A stretch of 64,000 nucleotides of DNA from Ignavibacteria bacterium (GCA_036262055.1 DATAJP010000001.1:62001-126000); one strand, 5' to 3'; positions 36,334 to 45,166 are shown, numbered from the stretch's first letter. The notes: a model not told the origin generated them from the letters alone. Numbers and translations are program-made.

Positions 36334-36654
36334 TTATTCTTCTGTCTCTCTTTCTATTATCTCTCTTATGTTGGGCTTAACGAATACTTCGTCTATTCCT
36401 ATGAGTGAAAGATTTCTTGCGAGATAATTTATTTTTTTATCCTGTTCGAGATTTTTGTTCATAAGAAAAAGTTTTTTTTCTTTGAGCAGGCAAAACCCGC
36501 CTTTGAACATTCCTTTCTCTATGCGGACTTCGAATCCTATTTGCTCAAAAAGACTCATAAGCTCGTTAATAATATCTTCTTTTTTTTCATCTATGTCTTT
36601 TTTCTGAGCTTTTTTTATTACGCTTGCCAAATCTGTATATTTTTTATGAGACAC
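36334..36654 (-). CDS. Conserved-looking hypothetical protein
   Basis: A 106-aa soluble protein rich in Lys and Glu, with an N-terminal helical half (KKAQKKDIDEKKEDIINEL) and a likely beta-hairpin (VRIEKGMFKGGFCLLKEKKLFLMNK). It ends with KPNIREIIERETEE. No family is recognised. It sits between a membrane protein gene and the PhnP-like gene on the same strand with short spacers, and starts at ATG. Confidence 0.7.
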   Translation of the reverse strand: MSHKKYTDLASVIKKAQKKDIDEKKEDIINELMSLFEQIGFEVRIEKGMFKGGFCLLKEKKLFLMNKNLEQDKKINYLARNLSLIGIDEVFVKPNIREIIERETEE

Positions 36655-36681
36655 AAAAATGTTGTGTCTCTACTTTTAAAA

Positions 36682-37281
36682 TTAATTATCCTTTACTGCG
36701 AGGTCATCTTCTTCGTGAAATATGTAATTATATGAATGCAGTTTCTCTCTTAATTTTTCTTCTTCGAGTTCGCGATGAGATTTTTTCATAGGTTGAAAAA
36801 CTGCAACTGCGATTATAAAATAGTAACTCATCAGTGCAATCCACGGAACGCCACGAAGAAGTCCGATGCGTTCACCGAATAGCTTTAATAATCCATCATG
36901 ATTTGCGGGACGTTCATTAAACAAAAGCATAAATTTTATATCGAGAAAATGACTGTATATTTCAACGGGAACAAAAGCAAAAAACAAAATCGCGCACATT
37001 AACAGCCACGGATTTTCTTTAAGGTTAATTTTGCAATTTTTCAGAAATAAAATTGATGCGATGAGAGTGATAAAGTAAGCTGGAATTACGACCATTGAAG
37101 CATTGGAAATCATTTTGAAAATCACGTTCTCTTCATCGGGCGGAATACTTGTCCGGAAATTAAATTCATCAAAAAGCAGAAGCTCGTTTCCGATTAAGAA
37201 ACGCACATTGACAGCTCCAAGCCAGAAGATTGCTCCGAGAACTAGAAGAAATAAATATGTTTTAGCTCTTTTGTTCAGCAT
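36682..37281 (-). CDS. Integral membrane protein, function unknown
   Basis: A 199-aa protein from the ATG at 37281; a GTG at 37335 would add 18 polar residues. About four membrane helices are visible (KTYLFLLVLGAIFWLGA, IPAYFITLIASILFL, LLMCAILFFAFVPVEIY, WIALMSYYFIIAVAVF). The third helix is followed by a loop with HFLDIKFMLLFNERPANHDGL. The cytoplasmic tail is acidic. It resembles small membrane proteins scattered through FCB genomes, but I assign no function. Confidence 0.72.
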   Translation of the reverse strand: MLNKRAKTYLFLLVLGAIFWLGAVNVRFLIGNELLLFDEFNFRTSIPPDEENVIFKMISNASMVVIPAYFITLIASILFLKNCKINLKENPWLLMCAILFFAFVPVEIYSHFLDIKFMLLFNERPANHDGLLKLFGERIGLLRGVPWIALMSYYFIIAVAVFQPMKKSHRELEEEKLREKLHSYNYIFHEEDDLAVKDN

Positions 37282-37337
37282 TAGAATATTGGAAAATAGG
37301 GTATTTGGGGGAGAATTTAAATTCCTTTTGCGCACCT

Positions 37338-37362
37338 GTCATTCCAGTGAAAGCTGGAATCC
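37338..37362. repeat. Family A palindrome with variant core
   Basis: GTCATTCC, then AG, TGAAAG, CT, then GGAATCC. This has the same outer arms as the family A palindromes read on the other strand, but with a different inner stem. A GTGACCCG/CGGGTGAC near-palindrome follows around 37388-37418. Confidence 0.6.
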
Positions 37363-37492
37363 ATATGCGAAATGTTGACCCTGAATCAAGTGACCCGGAG
37401 GGTACCCCACGGGTGACAATGTTTTATTGAATTTAAATTAAGTTTTATAGAAAGTAACTTGTTAATAAATAAAACATAGAATTTTAATAAAA

Positions 37493-38581
37493 ATGCCAAC
37501 AGAACAAACGATAAAAGATATACTTTCAAGAGTTAATGAGCCGTTTTTAAATAAGGATTTTATTTCGCTGAATTTCATTAAGAGTGTTTCGATAAACGGG
37601 GACAAATTGAATCTCACATTGATGTTATCCGATAAAGATGAAAACGTAATTAAAGAATTGATGGAGAAAATTAAGCTTGAGTTTGCAAGAGGTGCATCAG
37701 ATATAAAAAACGTGAATGTGAATTTTGAATATGGATTGCTTGAGCATAAGGATGCAAAAAAATCTTCTGTGATTCCGAATGTTAAAAATACGATTGCAGT
37801 TGCGTCAGGTAAAGGCGGAGTTGGGAAGTCAACTGCGGCGGTTAATCTTGCGGTGTCGCTTGCTGAGCTTGGTCTTAAAGTAGGGTTGATTGATGCGGAT
37901 ATTTATGGTCCGTCGATTCCGATGATGTTCGACATAAAAGAAAAACCAAAAATGACCGAAGTTGCAGGTAAAAGAAAGCTTGTGCCGATTAAAAAATACG
38001 GAGTTGAGGTTATGTCAATTGGATTTTTGATTGAGGGTGATTCTGCTGTTGTATGGAGAGGTCCGATGGCTTCAAGCGCGCTTAAACAGTTTATGAGTGA
38101 TGTTTACTGGGATAAGCTTGATGTGCTGTTATTCGATATGCCGCCGGGAACGGGGGACATACAGCTTACATTAAGCCAGACGATTCCTTTGACAGGAGCG
38201 GTTGTTGTTACGACACCGCAGGAAATTTCGCTTATTGATGCGCGAAAAGGATTTCAGATGTTTCAAAAAGTTAATGTGCCGACACTTGGTATAATCGAGA
38301 ATATGAGCTATTATAATTTGCCAGATGGGCAGCGTGATTATATTTTCGGAAGAGACGGCGGGAAAAAAATGTGCGAAGAAATCGGTGTGCCTTTGCTTGG
38401 ACAAATTCCGATTAACAAAAAGGTCCGTGAGGGTGGTGATGCGGGAAAGCCGATTGTTTTATCTGAGCCGCAGTCTGAGGAAGCCGGTTCATTTTTAAAC
38501 ATTGCCAAAACACTGGTTAAAGAAGTTAACTTAAAAAATCTTAAAGCAAACGAGAAACCAAATCTTGAGATAATCGTTTAA
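37493..38581 (+). CDS. Mrp/NBP35-family iron-sulfur carrier ATPase
   Basis: A 362-aa P-loop ATPase that moves Fe-S clusters to target enzymes. An N-terminal MIP18/DUF59 domain (about 1-85) is followed by the deviant Walker A SGKGGVGKST at 105-114, DIYGPSIPMMF, VWRGPMASSAL and LLFDMPPGTGDIQL. The CxxC cluster motif usual after ENMSY is absent (ENMSYYNLPDGQRDYIFG), a form I associate with Bacteroidota relatives. A NifU-like gene lies 0.5 kb downstream, consistent with Fe-S assembly. Confidence 0.9.
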   Translation: MPTEQTIKDILSRVNEPFLNKDFISLNFIKSVSINGDKLNLTLMLSDKDENVIKELMEKIKLEFARGASDIKNVNVNFEYGLLEHKDAKKSSVIPNVKNTIAVASGKGGVGKSTAAVNLAVSLAELGLKVGLIDADIYGPSIPMMFDIKEKPKMTEVAGKRKLVPIKKYGVEVMSIGFLIEGDSAVVWRGPMASSALKQFMSDVYWDKLDVLLFDMPPGTGDIQLTLSQTIPLTGAVVVTTPQEISLIDARKGFQMFQKVNVPTLGIIENMSYYNLPDGQRDYIFGRDGGKKMCEEIGVPLLGQIPINKKVREGGDAGKPIVLSEPQSEEAGSFLNIAKTLVKEVNLKNLKANEKPNLEIIV

Positions 38582-38642
38582 TTGTTAATATTGAAAAGTT
38601 ATTTTTAATTTAATTCTTTTGATTTTTTGCATATATTGACGT

Positions 38643-39074
38643 ATGATTTTGAAAAAATATTATATTTTTTTAATACTTTCCCTTATTATTGCGGCATGCG
38701 GCTCGGCAGGTGGTTCTGATTCTCCATCCAATGCAGTCAAAGATTTTGTTGTGGCAATTAAAGACGGCAACCCTGCAAAAGCATGGAGTTATTTGTCTGT
38801 AGAATCAAAAAAGATGTATGATGAACAGGCAAAGAACAGGAATGAAAGCGGTCAGGAATTTTTCGTTAAAGGAATGAAAGATTCAAAGTCGCTTGGCGTG
38901 CTTGGAACCGAATTTGACGTCGTGAATGAAGTAAAAGAAGGTGATAACAAGGCAACTATTACTGTGAAAACGTTTAAAGGACAGGAAACAAAACTGTATG
39001 CAATAAAGGAAGGCGGAACGTGGTATCTTGATTATGCAAGGTCCATTGAAGAAAGCCGAAAGCTTGTGGAATAA
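38643..39074 (+). CDS. DUF4878-type lipoprotein
   Basis: A 143-aa lipoprotein with a lipobox ending LIIAAC (Cys at residue 19). The following domain has SPSNAVKDFVVAIKDGNPAKAWSYL, typical of DUF4878/NTF2-like lipoproteins, and ends with GGTWYLDYARS. It is probably anchored in the envelope with a cone-shaped alpha+beta fold; ligand unknown. It lies between the Mrp and NifU genes, 61 nt and 23 nt away, but its cellular compartment makes a direct Fe-S role unlikely. Confidence 0.82.
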   Translation: MILKKYYIFLILSLIIAACGSAGGSDSPSNAVKDFVVAIKDGNPAKAWSYLSVESKKMYDEQAKNRNESGQEFFVKGMKDSKSLGVLGTEFDVVNEVKEGDNKATITVKTFKGQETKLYAIKEGGTWYLDYARSIEESRKLVE

Positions 39075-39097
39075 ACAGAATAAAAGATAATATACAA

Positions 39098-39334
39098 ATG
39101 TCAGATATAACAATTGAGCGTGTTGAAGAAGTTTTAACCAATGTCCGTCCTTATTTGCAGATGGACGGCGGTGATATTGAGTTAGTAAAAATTACCGAAG
39201 ATAATATAATTGAAGTTCGCTTGACCGGTGCATGCGTCGGATGCGCGATGAGTCAGATGACTTTGAGAGCGGGAGTTGAGCGTGCCTTGATGCGGGAGTT
39301 TCCGGAACTGAAAAGAGTCGAAGCAGTAATGTAA
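39098..39334 (+). CDS. NifU C-terminal domain Fe-S scaffold protein
   Basis: A 78-aa NifU-C/Nfu domain protein with LQMDGGDIELV and the cluster-binding CVGC motif (C46, C49), followed by MSQMTLRAGVERAL. It delivers [4Fe-4S] clusters to apo-proteins. Its closeness to the Mrp ATPase gene on the same strand supports a shared Fe-S function. It ends just before a hairpin terminator. Confidence 0.92.
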   Translation: MSDITIERVEEVLTNVRPYLQMDGGDIELVKITEDNIIEVRLTGACVGCAMSQMTLRAGVERALMREFPELKRVEAVM

Positions 39335-39339
39335 AACAT

Positions 39340-39368
39340 AAAAGGACAAACACAATGTTTGTTCTTTT
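39340..39368 (+). terminator. Hairpin terminator after the NifU-like gene
   Basis: AAAAGGACAAACA pairs with TGTTTGTTCTTTT (one G.T pair) across a CAA loop, six bases after the stop codon. The T-run is part of the stem. Confidence 0.75.
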
Positions 39369-39585
39369 ATTACTGCGATTGAATGAAAGAAAATTATTTT
39401 TCAGCATCATTTTTTAATTTCACTGAAAGTATTTCCTCCTGAAGTTATCTCAAAAAATTAAATTAGACAAATTTTTATAACTATATTGTATATAATAAAG
39501 TTAGATATATGCTTCGTAATATAAGTGAATATGCAACGATGTTGATTTTTAAAATTATATTGATTAGGTTTTAAACAGAATCGTA

Positions 39586-39623
39586 ATATGCTCTATTGTT
39601 GGAGAATAGACCAATAAGCATAT
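39586..39623 (+). other. Isolated hairpin in the 39.4-39.8 kb gap
   Basis: ATATGCT/AGCATAT outer stem and ATTG/CAAT inner stem around a 13-nt loop that could alternatively pair as CTATT/AATAG. It may be part of a small RNA ending at the terminator at 39790. Strand is assumed from that terminator. Confidence 0.4.
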
Positions 39624-39750
39624 CCTAAAAAACATTGATAAATAAAATTTCAAATTAGCTTTTGCTGATTTTTAATGCAAAATTTTATTTAAAATTATTT
39701 GCATACAAATTGCTCTTATTATAATAAAAGTGGATTAGTTATTAAAAAGC

Positions 39751-39790
39751 AAAGAAGCCGCAGTTGAGGAACGCGGCTTTTTTGTTTTAT
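39751..39790 (+). terminator. Rho-independent terminator not attached to a protein gene
   Basis: AAGCCGC/GCGGCTT stem with TTTTTTGTTTT tail. It lies about 420 nt after the last upstream gene and 50 nt before the next start. Confidence 0.8.
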
Positions 39791-39839
39791 GTATGAAATG
39801 TATGAAATTTTATTAACGTAAAAAGCATTTTATAAATAT

Positions 39840-40811
39840 ATGAAAAAAATAATGAGAAAATTAATTTTTGTTTTTATAATAGCAGTTATACTTTTCCCTT
39901 ATAAGCTAAGAGCCCAGACAGAAGAATTATTGGGAAACAAACTTAGAAATGTTGTTCAGGCATATGCAGCAGCGTATTTAAAGCCTGTTAATAAAGCTTT
40001 AGGTGTTACACTTAATTCGGGAATGTATACCAACACAAAAGCATCGAATCTTGAAAATCCAATTCAGTTCAGGTTTTATGCAGGATTGAAAGCATTTGGT
40101 TTTTTTGTAAAGGATGAGGACAAAAAATTTAATTTAAGATATGTTGATACGGTGACACAGGGAGGCATTTCAACTCCGTTTGAGTTTACGACGACAAATG
40201 CACCCACATTTTTTGGTGTCAGAGATGCCGGCGTTGCAACTTATAGGGATAATTCAGGCATTCAACAATCACAGCAAACAATCGGAGGAATTTACCGTTC
40301 TGATGTTGCTCCGTTTGTACTGCTTCATCTTGAAGCGGGTTCTATTTATGGAACTGACGTTATGCTGAGATTTCTGCCTAAAGTTAAATTGGGAAAACTT
40401 GAAGATATAAGTGTTATAGGTTTTGGAATTAAACATAATGTTTCTCAATATCTTAAAACATTACCTGTTGATGTGACTGTTCAGTTTGCTCTGCAGAAAG
40501 TTGAACTGAATTCAGATAACATAAATATTGTTGATTCAGATGCAAAGGTATTTAATCTCACGGTTGCGAAGCGTTTTCTTTTTGTTGATTTATATGCAGG
40601 CGTTCAATACGATAATCTTTCAACTAAAATAAAATACAATTATCTGACATCGAATAATGTGCTTGTCCCGGTTGAATTTGAAATGGATAAAATAAATAAT
40701 ACGACTGGTATATTAGGTGCGGCTTTCCATCTTGGAGGAGTTTATGTAAACCTCGATGGTAATTTCGGAAAGAATATGGTACTAACTGCAGGAATCGGTT
40801 ATGCCTATTAA
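39840..40811 (+). CDS. Exported outer-membrane-type protein, resembling DUF6588
   Basis: A 323-aa protein with a signal peptide ending near YKLRAQ (about residue 25). An in-frame ATG at codon 5 is a possible alternative start. The mature part resembles DUF6588 family proteins of FCB bacteria: LGNKLRNVVQAYAAAYLKPVNKALG, a central beta-rich region and a Gly-rich C-terminal segment ending in aromatic Tyr (GIGYAY), as in beta-barrels. It stands alone, directly behind the terminator at 39751-39790. Function unknown. Confidence 0.75.
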   Translation: MKKIMRKLIFVFIIAVILFPYKLRAQTEELLGNKLRNVVQAYAAAYLKPVNKALGVTLNSGMYTNTKASNLENPIQFRFYAGLKAFGFFVKDEDKKFNLRYVDTVTQGGISTPFEFTTTNAPTFFGVRDAGVATYRDNSGIQQSQQTIGGIYRSDVAPFVLLHLEAGSIYGTDVMLRFLPKVKLGKLEDISVIGFGIKHNVSQYLKTLPVDVTVQFALQKVELNSDNINIVDSDAKVFNLTVAKRFLFVDLYAGVQYDNLSTKIKYNYLTSNNVLVPVEFEMDKINNTTGILGAAFHLGGVYVNLDGNFGKNMVLTAGIGYAY

Positions 40812-40823
40812 TTCAATAAATAC

Positions 40824-41522
40824 TTAAACAAGGTCTTCTATTTTTCCCAAGTCTTTGAAACTGCTGTTTCCTGCATCAAACCCTTTTATTTTTTCACCTT
40901 CTTTGGAAAGCTTGATGTACATTTCGATAATATCTTTAAACTCAACTTTTATTTCTTTATCAAATATACGGGGTGAAATTATATGAATGCCATTGAAAGC
41001 AAAAATGAAAGCATTAGGGTCAGTTCCGTCAGGTTTTAATCCGGTTTCAGACCACTTGGCGCGCTTTAATAAATTCATATTTTCATCAAATCCCAGATAA
41101 CGAGATGTTTTCCTTTTTTGAACAAGAAGCATTGCAAGAGGTTTTTCTTTTTCCCACTCTTCCCGCATAAGATTTAAATCAAAATCAGTATCAATATCTG
41201 CGTTAATTACCCAGAAGTAATCGGAGTTTTTCAAATATTCTTCCACGTTTAAAATTCCACCGCCTGTTCCGAGAATTTTATCTTCGCTTACGAGAATAAT
41301 TTTTACGCCGAAGTTGTTTTCATTGAAAAAACTTTCCATCTTGCCGGCGAAATGGTGCGCATTAACAATAATTTCATCGACTCCCAATTTTTTAAGCCGT
41401 TCAATCTGATGGACTACCATTGGTTTGCCCTTGTACTCGACAAGCGCTTTGGGGATGTTATCAGTTAAAGGTTTCAGGCGTGTTCCGAATCCTGCACCTA
41501 AAATCATTCCTTTTTGTTTCAT
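40824..41522 (-). CDS. Sugar-1-phosphate nucleotidyltransferase (MurU/mannose-1-P guanylyltransferase-like)
   Basis: A 232-aa NTP-transferase with the signature GAGFGTRLKPLT at residues 8-19, the PKALVEYKGKPM loop, and a metal-binding Asp in VINADIDTD. The short single-domain form without a beta-helix matches MurNAc-1-phosphate uridylyltransferase or mannose-1-phosphate guanylyltransferase homologues. The sugar cannot be decided without comparison. It appears monocistronic, convergent with the DUF6588-like gene. Confidence 0.87.
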   Translation of the reverse strand: MKQKGMILGAGFGTRLKPLTDNIPKALVEYKGKPMVVHQIERLKKLGVDEIIVNAHHFAGKMESFFNENNFGVKIILVSEDKILGTGGGILNVEEYLKNSDYFWVINADIDTDFDLNLMREEWEKEKPLAMLLVQKRKTSRYLGFDENMNLLKRAKWSETGLKPDGTDPNAFIFAFNGIHIISPRIFDKEIKVEFKDIIEMYIKLSKEGEKIKGFDAGNSSFKDLGKIEDLV

Positions 41523-41658
41523 ATTTTGTTGAAGAATTTATTAATTTAATTCTGGAAACAAAATTTTGAATTCATTCTTCCCCCAATTTAGAGAATCCAA
41601 AATATGAGTTTATTTACTAAAATAATATTTTTAAAATTAATAATTACAGTAATAATTA

Positions 41659-42621
41659 ATGATTGAACCAGAACCGGAAATAGAAACAAAGGTTGACCCG
41701 AAACTGAATCTTCGCGAAGAAATTTTACGATTAAAGAAAAAGCTTAATGCAGTTATTCTTGCGCATTATTACCAGGAATCGGAAATTCAGGACTTAGCTG
41801 ACTTCATCGGCGACAGTTTACAGCTTGCGCAGAATGCAGAAAAGACAAATGCAGATGTAATTGTATTTGCAGGAGTTCATTTTATGGCTGAAACTGCAAA
41901 GATTTTGAATCCAAAAAAACTTGTGCTTCTGCCTGATTTAAATGCAGGATGCTCACTTGCAGAGGGTTGTCCCGCTGATTTGCTTTTGAAGTTCAAGCAA
42001 AAATATCCCGGGCATGTTTTGATAAGTTATATAAACTGCTCGGCAGATGTGAAGGCAATTTCGGACATAATCTGCACTTCATCGAATGCAGTGAAAATTG
42101 TAGAGCAGATTCCAAAAACACAGGGGATTATTTTTGCTCCCGATAAAAATCTTGGTAGATACATAATGAAAAAAACCGGTCGGGATATGATTCTATGGCA
42201 AGGTGCGTGTATTGTTCATGAAACATTCAGCGACAGAAAAATTTTTGAATTAAAGCAGAAACATCCTAATGCAAAAGTTATTGCTCATCCCGAATGCGAG
42301 GAACATATTTTGAAGAAAGCTGATTTCATCGGTTCGACAAGCGCGTTATTGAATTATGTTATTAACGACAACGGAAAAGAATACATAGTGGCAACAGAGC
42401 CGGGCATAATTCATCAAATGGAATTAAAAGCACCGGGTAAAATTTATATTCCTGCACCTCCTGAATCAAGCTGCGCATGCAATGAATGTCCTTATATGAA
42501 ATTGAATACTCTGGAAAAATTATATTTGTGTATGAGGGATAAAAAACCTGAAATAATCCTGAATGAAGAAATAAGGAAGAATGCTTATAAGTCTTTGAAG
42601 AGAATGCTTGAGATGAGTTAA
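41659..42621 (+). CDS. nadA: Quinolinate synthase
   Basis: NAD synthesis: condenses iminoaspartate with dihydroxyacetone phosphate at a [4Fe-4S] cluster. The 320-aa protein shows [31 protein letters not shown], the GACIVHETF segment and [12 protein letters not shown], which together carry the expected cluster cysteines. Complete and of normal length. nadB and nadC are not nearby. The RNase P RNA gene lies 20 nt downstream on the other strand. Confidence 0.96.
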   Translation: MIEPEPEIETKVDPKLNLREEILRLKKKLNAVILAHYYQESEIQDLADFIGDSLQLAQNAEKTNADVIVFAGVHFMAETAKILNPKKLVLLPDLNAGCSLAEGCPADLLLKFKQKYPGHVLISYINCSADVKAISDIICTSSNAVKIVEQIPKTQGIIFAPDKNLGRYIMKKTGRDMILWQGACIVHETFSDRKIFELKQKHPNAKVIAHPECEEHILKKADFIGSTSALLNYVINDNGKEYIVATEPGIIHQMELKAPGKIYIPAPPESSCACNECPYMKLNTLEKLYLCMRDKKPEIILNEEIRKNAYKSLKRMLEMS

Positions 42622-42639
42622 ATATCAGAAAAGAAAAAA

Positions 42640-43040
42640 ATCCCATCCCTCTGCATAAGCCGGATTCTGTTTCCTGTTTTCACAAGATGACAATCATTTA
42701 TCTTAGTCTTGCATTACTGCAATACATTTTGCGACCTACCCTGGAAGCCGCATATAAGCGAGCAGCGCCTTTAAGCTTCCTTTACTTGGTCTCGCTCCGG
42801 ATGAGGTTTGTCAATCCCGGAAATTGCGTTCCGGATGGTAGGCTTTTACCCTGCCGTTTCACCTTTATCACGTCTACAAAGTGACGTGATAGTTTACTTT
42901 TCTGTGACACTTTCTGCGGCAAATTCTTAAGAACTTTACCGCCCGGGATATCATCCCGGCATCCCCGCTCTAATGGAGTCCGGACTTTCCTCACTTTCCG
43001 TCTTGCGGAATAGCGCGATTGTCTGCAATGGAATGGGATA
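42640..43040 (-). ncRNA. rnpB: RNase P RNA (bacterial type A)
   Basis: The catalytic RNA that trims tRNA 5' ends, about 400 nt. On the minus strand the 5' half contains GAGGAAAGTCCGGAC (42978-42992) and the 3' half ACAGAATCCGGCTTA (42656-42670), the two strands of the conserved P4 region. The ends pair as a 10-bp P1 helix (ATCCCATTCC at about 43039-43030 with GGGATGGGAT at 42650-42641), followed by a T-run. Exact ends are estimates. It lies behind the RNase H gene on the same strand, so read-through from that operon is possible. Confidence 0.95.
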
Positions 43041-43045
43041 TTAAA

Positions 43046-43471
43046 TTAAAGAACTGTATTAAAATTTTTTATTGCTTCGTTGGCTAATTTATCTGCTATC
43101 TTGTTTTCAGTTCGGGGTATATAATTTATAGTGTATATAATATTTAATCCGGAAAGTATGCTTTTTGTTTCAGTATGAAGCAAATTTAGCTTTGAATCAC
43201 GGACTTTATATTGACCGTTTATCTGTTTTACAAGCAATTCACTGTCAGCAAAAAACTCAATTTTTTTTATTCTGTCAGCCTGATTTAAGGATTTTATCAG
43301 TTCCAAACTTTTTATAAATGCGGAATACTCTGCGACATTATTTGTAGTTTCTCCGATATATTCGCTATGAGTTAAAAGCTCTTCATCTGTATCATTCGTT
43401 ATCAGGATACCAATTCCTGATTTGCCCGGATTTCCTTTTGACGCGCCGTCGGTGAAAACTTTAATCGTCAA
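43046..43471 (-). CDS. Ribonuclease HI family protein
   Basis: A 141-aa RNase H fold enzyme that degrades RNA in RNA:DNA hybrids. Catalytic carboxylates are visible in FTDGASKGNPG (Asp8), NNVAEYSAF (Glu), FFADSELLVKQ (Asp) and the final ENKIADKLANEA (Asp). The short form without the basic protrusion matches the YpeP/archaeal-like RNase HI group. It lies 2 nt after the zinc-ribbon gene and just before rnpB on the same strand. Confidence 0.9.
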   Translation of the reverse strand: MTIKVFTDGASKGNPGKSGIGILITNDTDEELLTHSEYIGETTNNVAEYSAFIKSLELIKSLNQADRIKKIEFFADSELLVKQINGQYKVRDSKLNLLHTETKSILSGLNIIYTINYIPRTENKIADKLANEAIKNFNTVL

Positions 43472-43473
43472 TC

Positions 43474-44319
43474 TTAATTATTAGTAATATATTTTTCGTC
43501 AATGAGAATTCTGCCGCATGCCTGACATGTGAATAATTTTTCTGCTGCACGAATTTCAATTGCGCGCTGCGGAGGAATTGAGTTATAGCATCCGCTGCAG
43601 TTTCCTCTTCGGACAACAGAAACAGCTTCGCCGCGAAGAGTATTATTAATTCTGCTGTACAGGTTTCGCAAATCTTCTTCAAGCCGGACCATCAGGTTAT
43701 CTTTTTTATGGGTAAGCTCTGCTTCTTCCTGCTCGAATTCCTCGTTAAGATTACTGAGCTTTGCCTCATTTGCTTCGAGTTCGGTTTTCAATTCAGTCAT
43801 TTCACGTTCGGCAGCTTCAATATCTCTTTTAAGAATTTCAGTTATGTCAGCAAGTTCTTTAATGCGCTTCTGATTTTTATCGATTATTTCAATTGAAGCA
43901 TCGATTGATTTCATTATTGCATCATATTCCTTGTTTGACTTTGCGCTGTATTTTTGCTCGTCGTATTTCTTAACTTTTGCTTCTGTCTTTGTTATCTGCT
44001 TTGTAAGAGTTGCTTCCTCTTCCTGAAGTTTTTTGAGTTCGGCTTTTTTACCCGATATATCATTTTCAAACTCAAATAGATTGTTTTTCTGCTCGATAAT
44101 AATATCAGGCAGGTCTCCCTTCTCATCATTGATGTCCTTTAAGTCGCCGTCTATTCTGCAAAGTTCATATAAGATGCGAAGCTCTTCTTCGATTTTGGGT
44201 TTGTTTTCAGTATCATTGAATTCGAAGTATTCAAGAACCCGTGATGAACCTGTATCAGGAACCTGCGGATTATCAATTCCGCTTGTTTCAGGGTTATCGT
44301 TAATGTTATTTTCAGTCAT
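43474..44319 (-). CDS. Coiled-coil protein with C4 zinc ribbon (DUF164/CdsZ-like)
   Basis: A 281-aa protein. Residues 1-40 are polar and low-complexity; about 50-220 form a long antiparallel coiled-coil rich in Lys/Glu. The C-terminus is a zinc ribbon with CSGCYNSIPPQ and CQACGRILI (two CxxC knuckles). Chlamydial CdsZ and the HP0958-type proteins share this architecture and act as adaptors in secretion or RNA handling. Here it lies between a Nif3-derived gene (1-nt gap) and RNase H, an association I recall from other bacteria. Confidence 0.88.
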   Translation of the reverse strand: MTENNINDNPETSGIDNPQVPDTGSSRVLEYFEFNDTENKPKIEEELRILYELCRIDGDLKDINDEKGDLPDIIIEQKNNLFEFENDISGKKAELKKLQEEEATLTKQITKTEAKVKKYDEQKYSAKSNKEYDAIMKSIDASIEIIDKNQKRIKELADITEILKRDIEAAEREMTELKTELEANEAKLSNLNEEFEQEEAELTHKKDNLMVRLEEDLRNLYSRINNTLRGEAVSVVRRGNCSGCYNSIPPQRAIEIRAAEKLFTCQACGRILIDEKYITNN

Positions 44320-44320
44320 A

Positions 44321-44980
44321 TTATGTTTTTACGATTTTAATATTTTTTTCCGATTGAAATAAAGATGTTTTTATTTTTAACTGCTTTAATTTTTTTAAGT
44401 CTTCTTCGTTAAACTCACGGGCGAAAACTGCAACTTTATTTATTTTATCTTTAAAAATTCCCCCGGGTTTCATTGAGCCGTCTATCGACGGATTAATTTT
44501 TGAAATCAGTTCTTTGCTGTTAATATTTTTCTTTAAATGAACATATACTCCATCGGTCTTATTTGTGCGTTTTGTGAAATCATATATTTCGTATGCAATT
44601 TCCTCATAAGGATGAGAATCATTCAAAGCATCCACTACTATATTTAAACTATCCGAACCGCATTCAAGTTCTAATTTCACTTCCTTTGCATATTCGAGCT
44701 TTCCGCTTTTCCCCGCAAATGGTTTTGCATTTTTTTGAGGCATGTATGTCCCGGTTCCGGGAGTTCTGAAAGAACAATGTGTATAATTTCCGATTATTCC
44801 CGCACCTGCATCACACATTTCATTAAAAACTTTTTCAACGTAGTTCTCGGGAACAAAGACAATTATTTTTTTTCGTTTCTCAAAATAAAAATCTATTATT
44901 TCAATCTTGCTTATATTTTTATCAGGAAAAATTTTTTGCAATATCTTTTTTTCAGATAAAAATATTTTTTTATTTTTCAT
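44321..44980 (-). CDS. Nif3-related protein lacking the N-terminal metal-binding core
   Basis: A 219-aa protein. Residues about 40-135 match the PII/CutA-like insertion domain of Nif3/YqfO proteins: NYVEKVFNEMCDAGAG, IGNYTHCSF, GTGTYMPQKNAKPFAG and SHPYEEIAYEIY. In full-length Nif3 this domain sits between two halves of a dinuclear-metal core. Here the N-terminal half (with its THHP motif) is missing, and the C-terminal half is reduced to about 70 residues without visible metal ligands. The gene starts after a terminator, so the loss is not a frameshift in view. Probably a regulatory or structural remnant. Confidence 0.75.
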   Translation of the reverse strand: MKNKKIFLSEKKILQKIFPDKNISKIEIIDFYFEKRKKIIVFVPENYVEKVFNEMCDAGAGIIGNYTHCSFRTPGTGTYMPQKNAKPFAGKSGKLEYAKEVKLELECGSDSLNIVVDALNDSHPYEEIAYEIYDFTKRTNKTDGVYVHLKKNINSKELISKINPSIDGSMKPGGIFKDKINKVAVFAREFNEEDLKKLKQLKIKTSLFQSEKNIKIVKT

Positions 44981-45030
44981 TTTTATTTTTCATCAGTCAT
45001 TCCATATAACATGCTTAAAAAATTGCACAA

Positions 45031-45063
45031 AAAAAAAGGGGCTTTAATCAAGCCCCTTTTTTA
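45031..45063 (-). terminator. Bidirectional hairpin terminator downstream of metF
   Basis: AAAAAAGGGGCTT/AAGCCCCTTTTTT stem with a short loop. Both strands end in T-runs. It lies after metF on the minus strand and before the Nif3-related gene. Confidence 0.85.
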
Positions 45064-45166
45064 AAATTTGAGTTATTATTTAAACTAATTCTTTTATAAA
45101 ACTTTTCGGGATATTTTAAAATCATACTTAATAAATATAAAAACAACCCTTTATATATTCAAGGCA

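Larger units (their letters stand above)
39335..39839. other. 505-nt intergenic region with hairpins and a possible small RNA
   Basis: No credible gene. It contains three hairpins, described separately (39340-39368, 39586-39623 and 39751-39790). The stretch before the last one is A/T-rich without any reading frame I trust. A terminator that does not follow a protein gene suggests an untranslated transcript ending there. I could not match it to SRP RNA, 6S RNA or tmRNA. Confidence 0.5.

Noticed and set aside
42687-42994. Open frames on both strands at 42687-42884 and 42782-42994
   Set aside because: They lie wholly inside the RNase P RNA gene and have no coding features.
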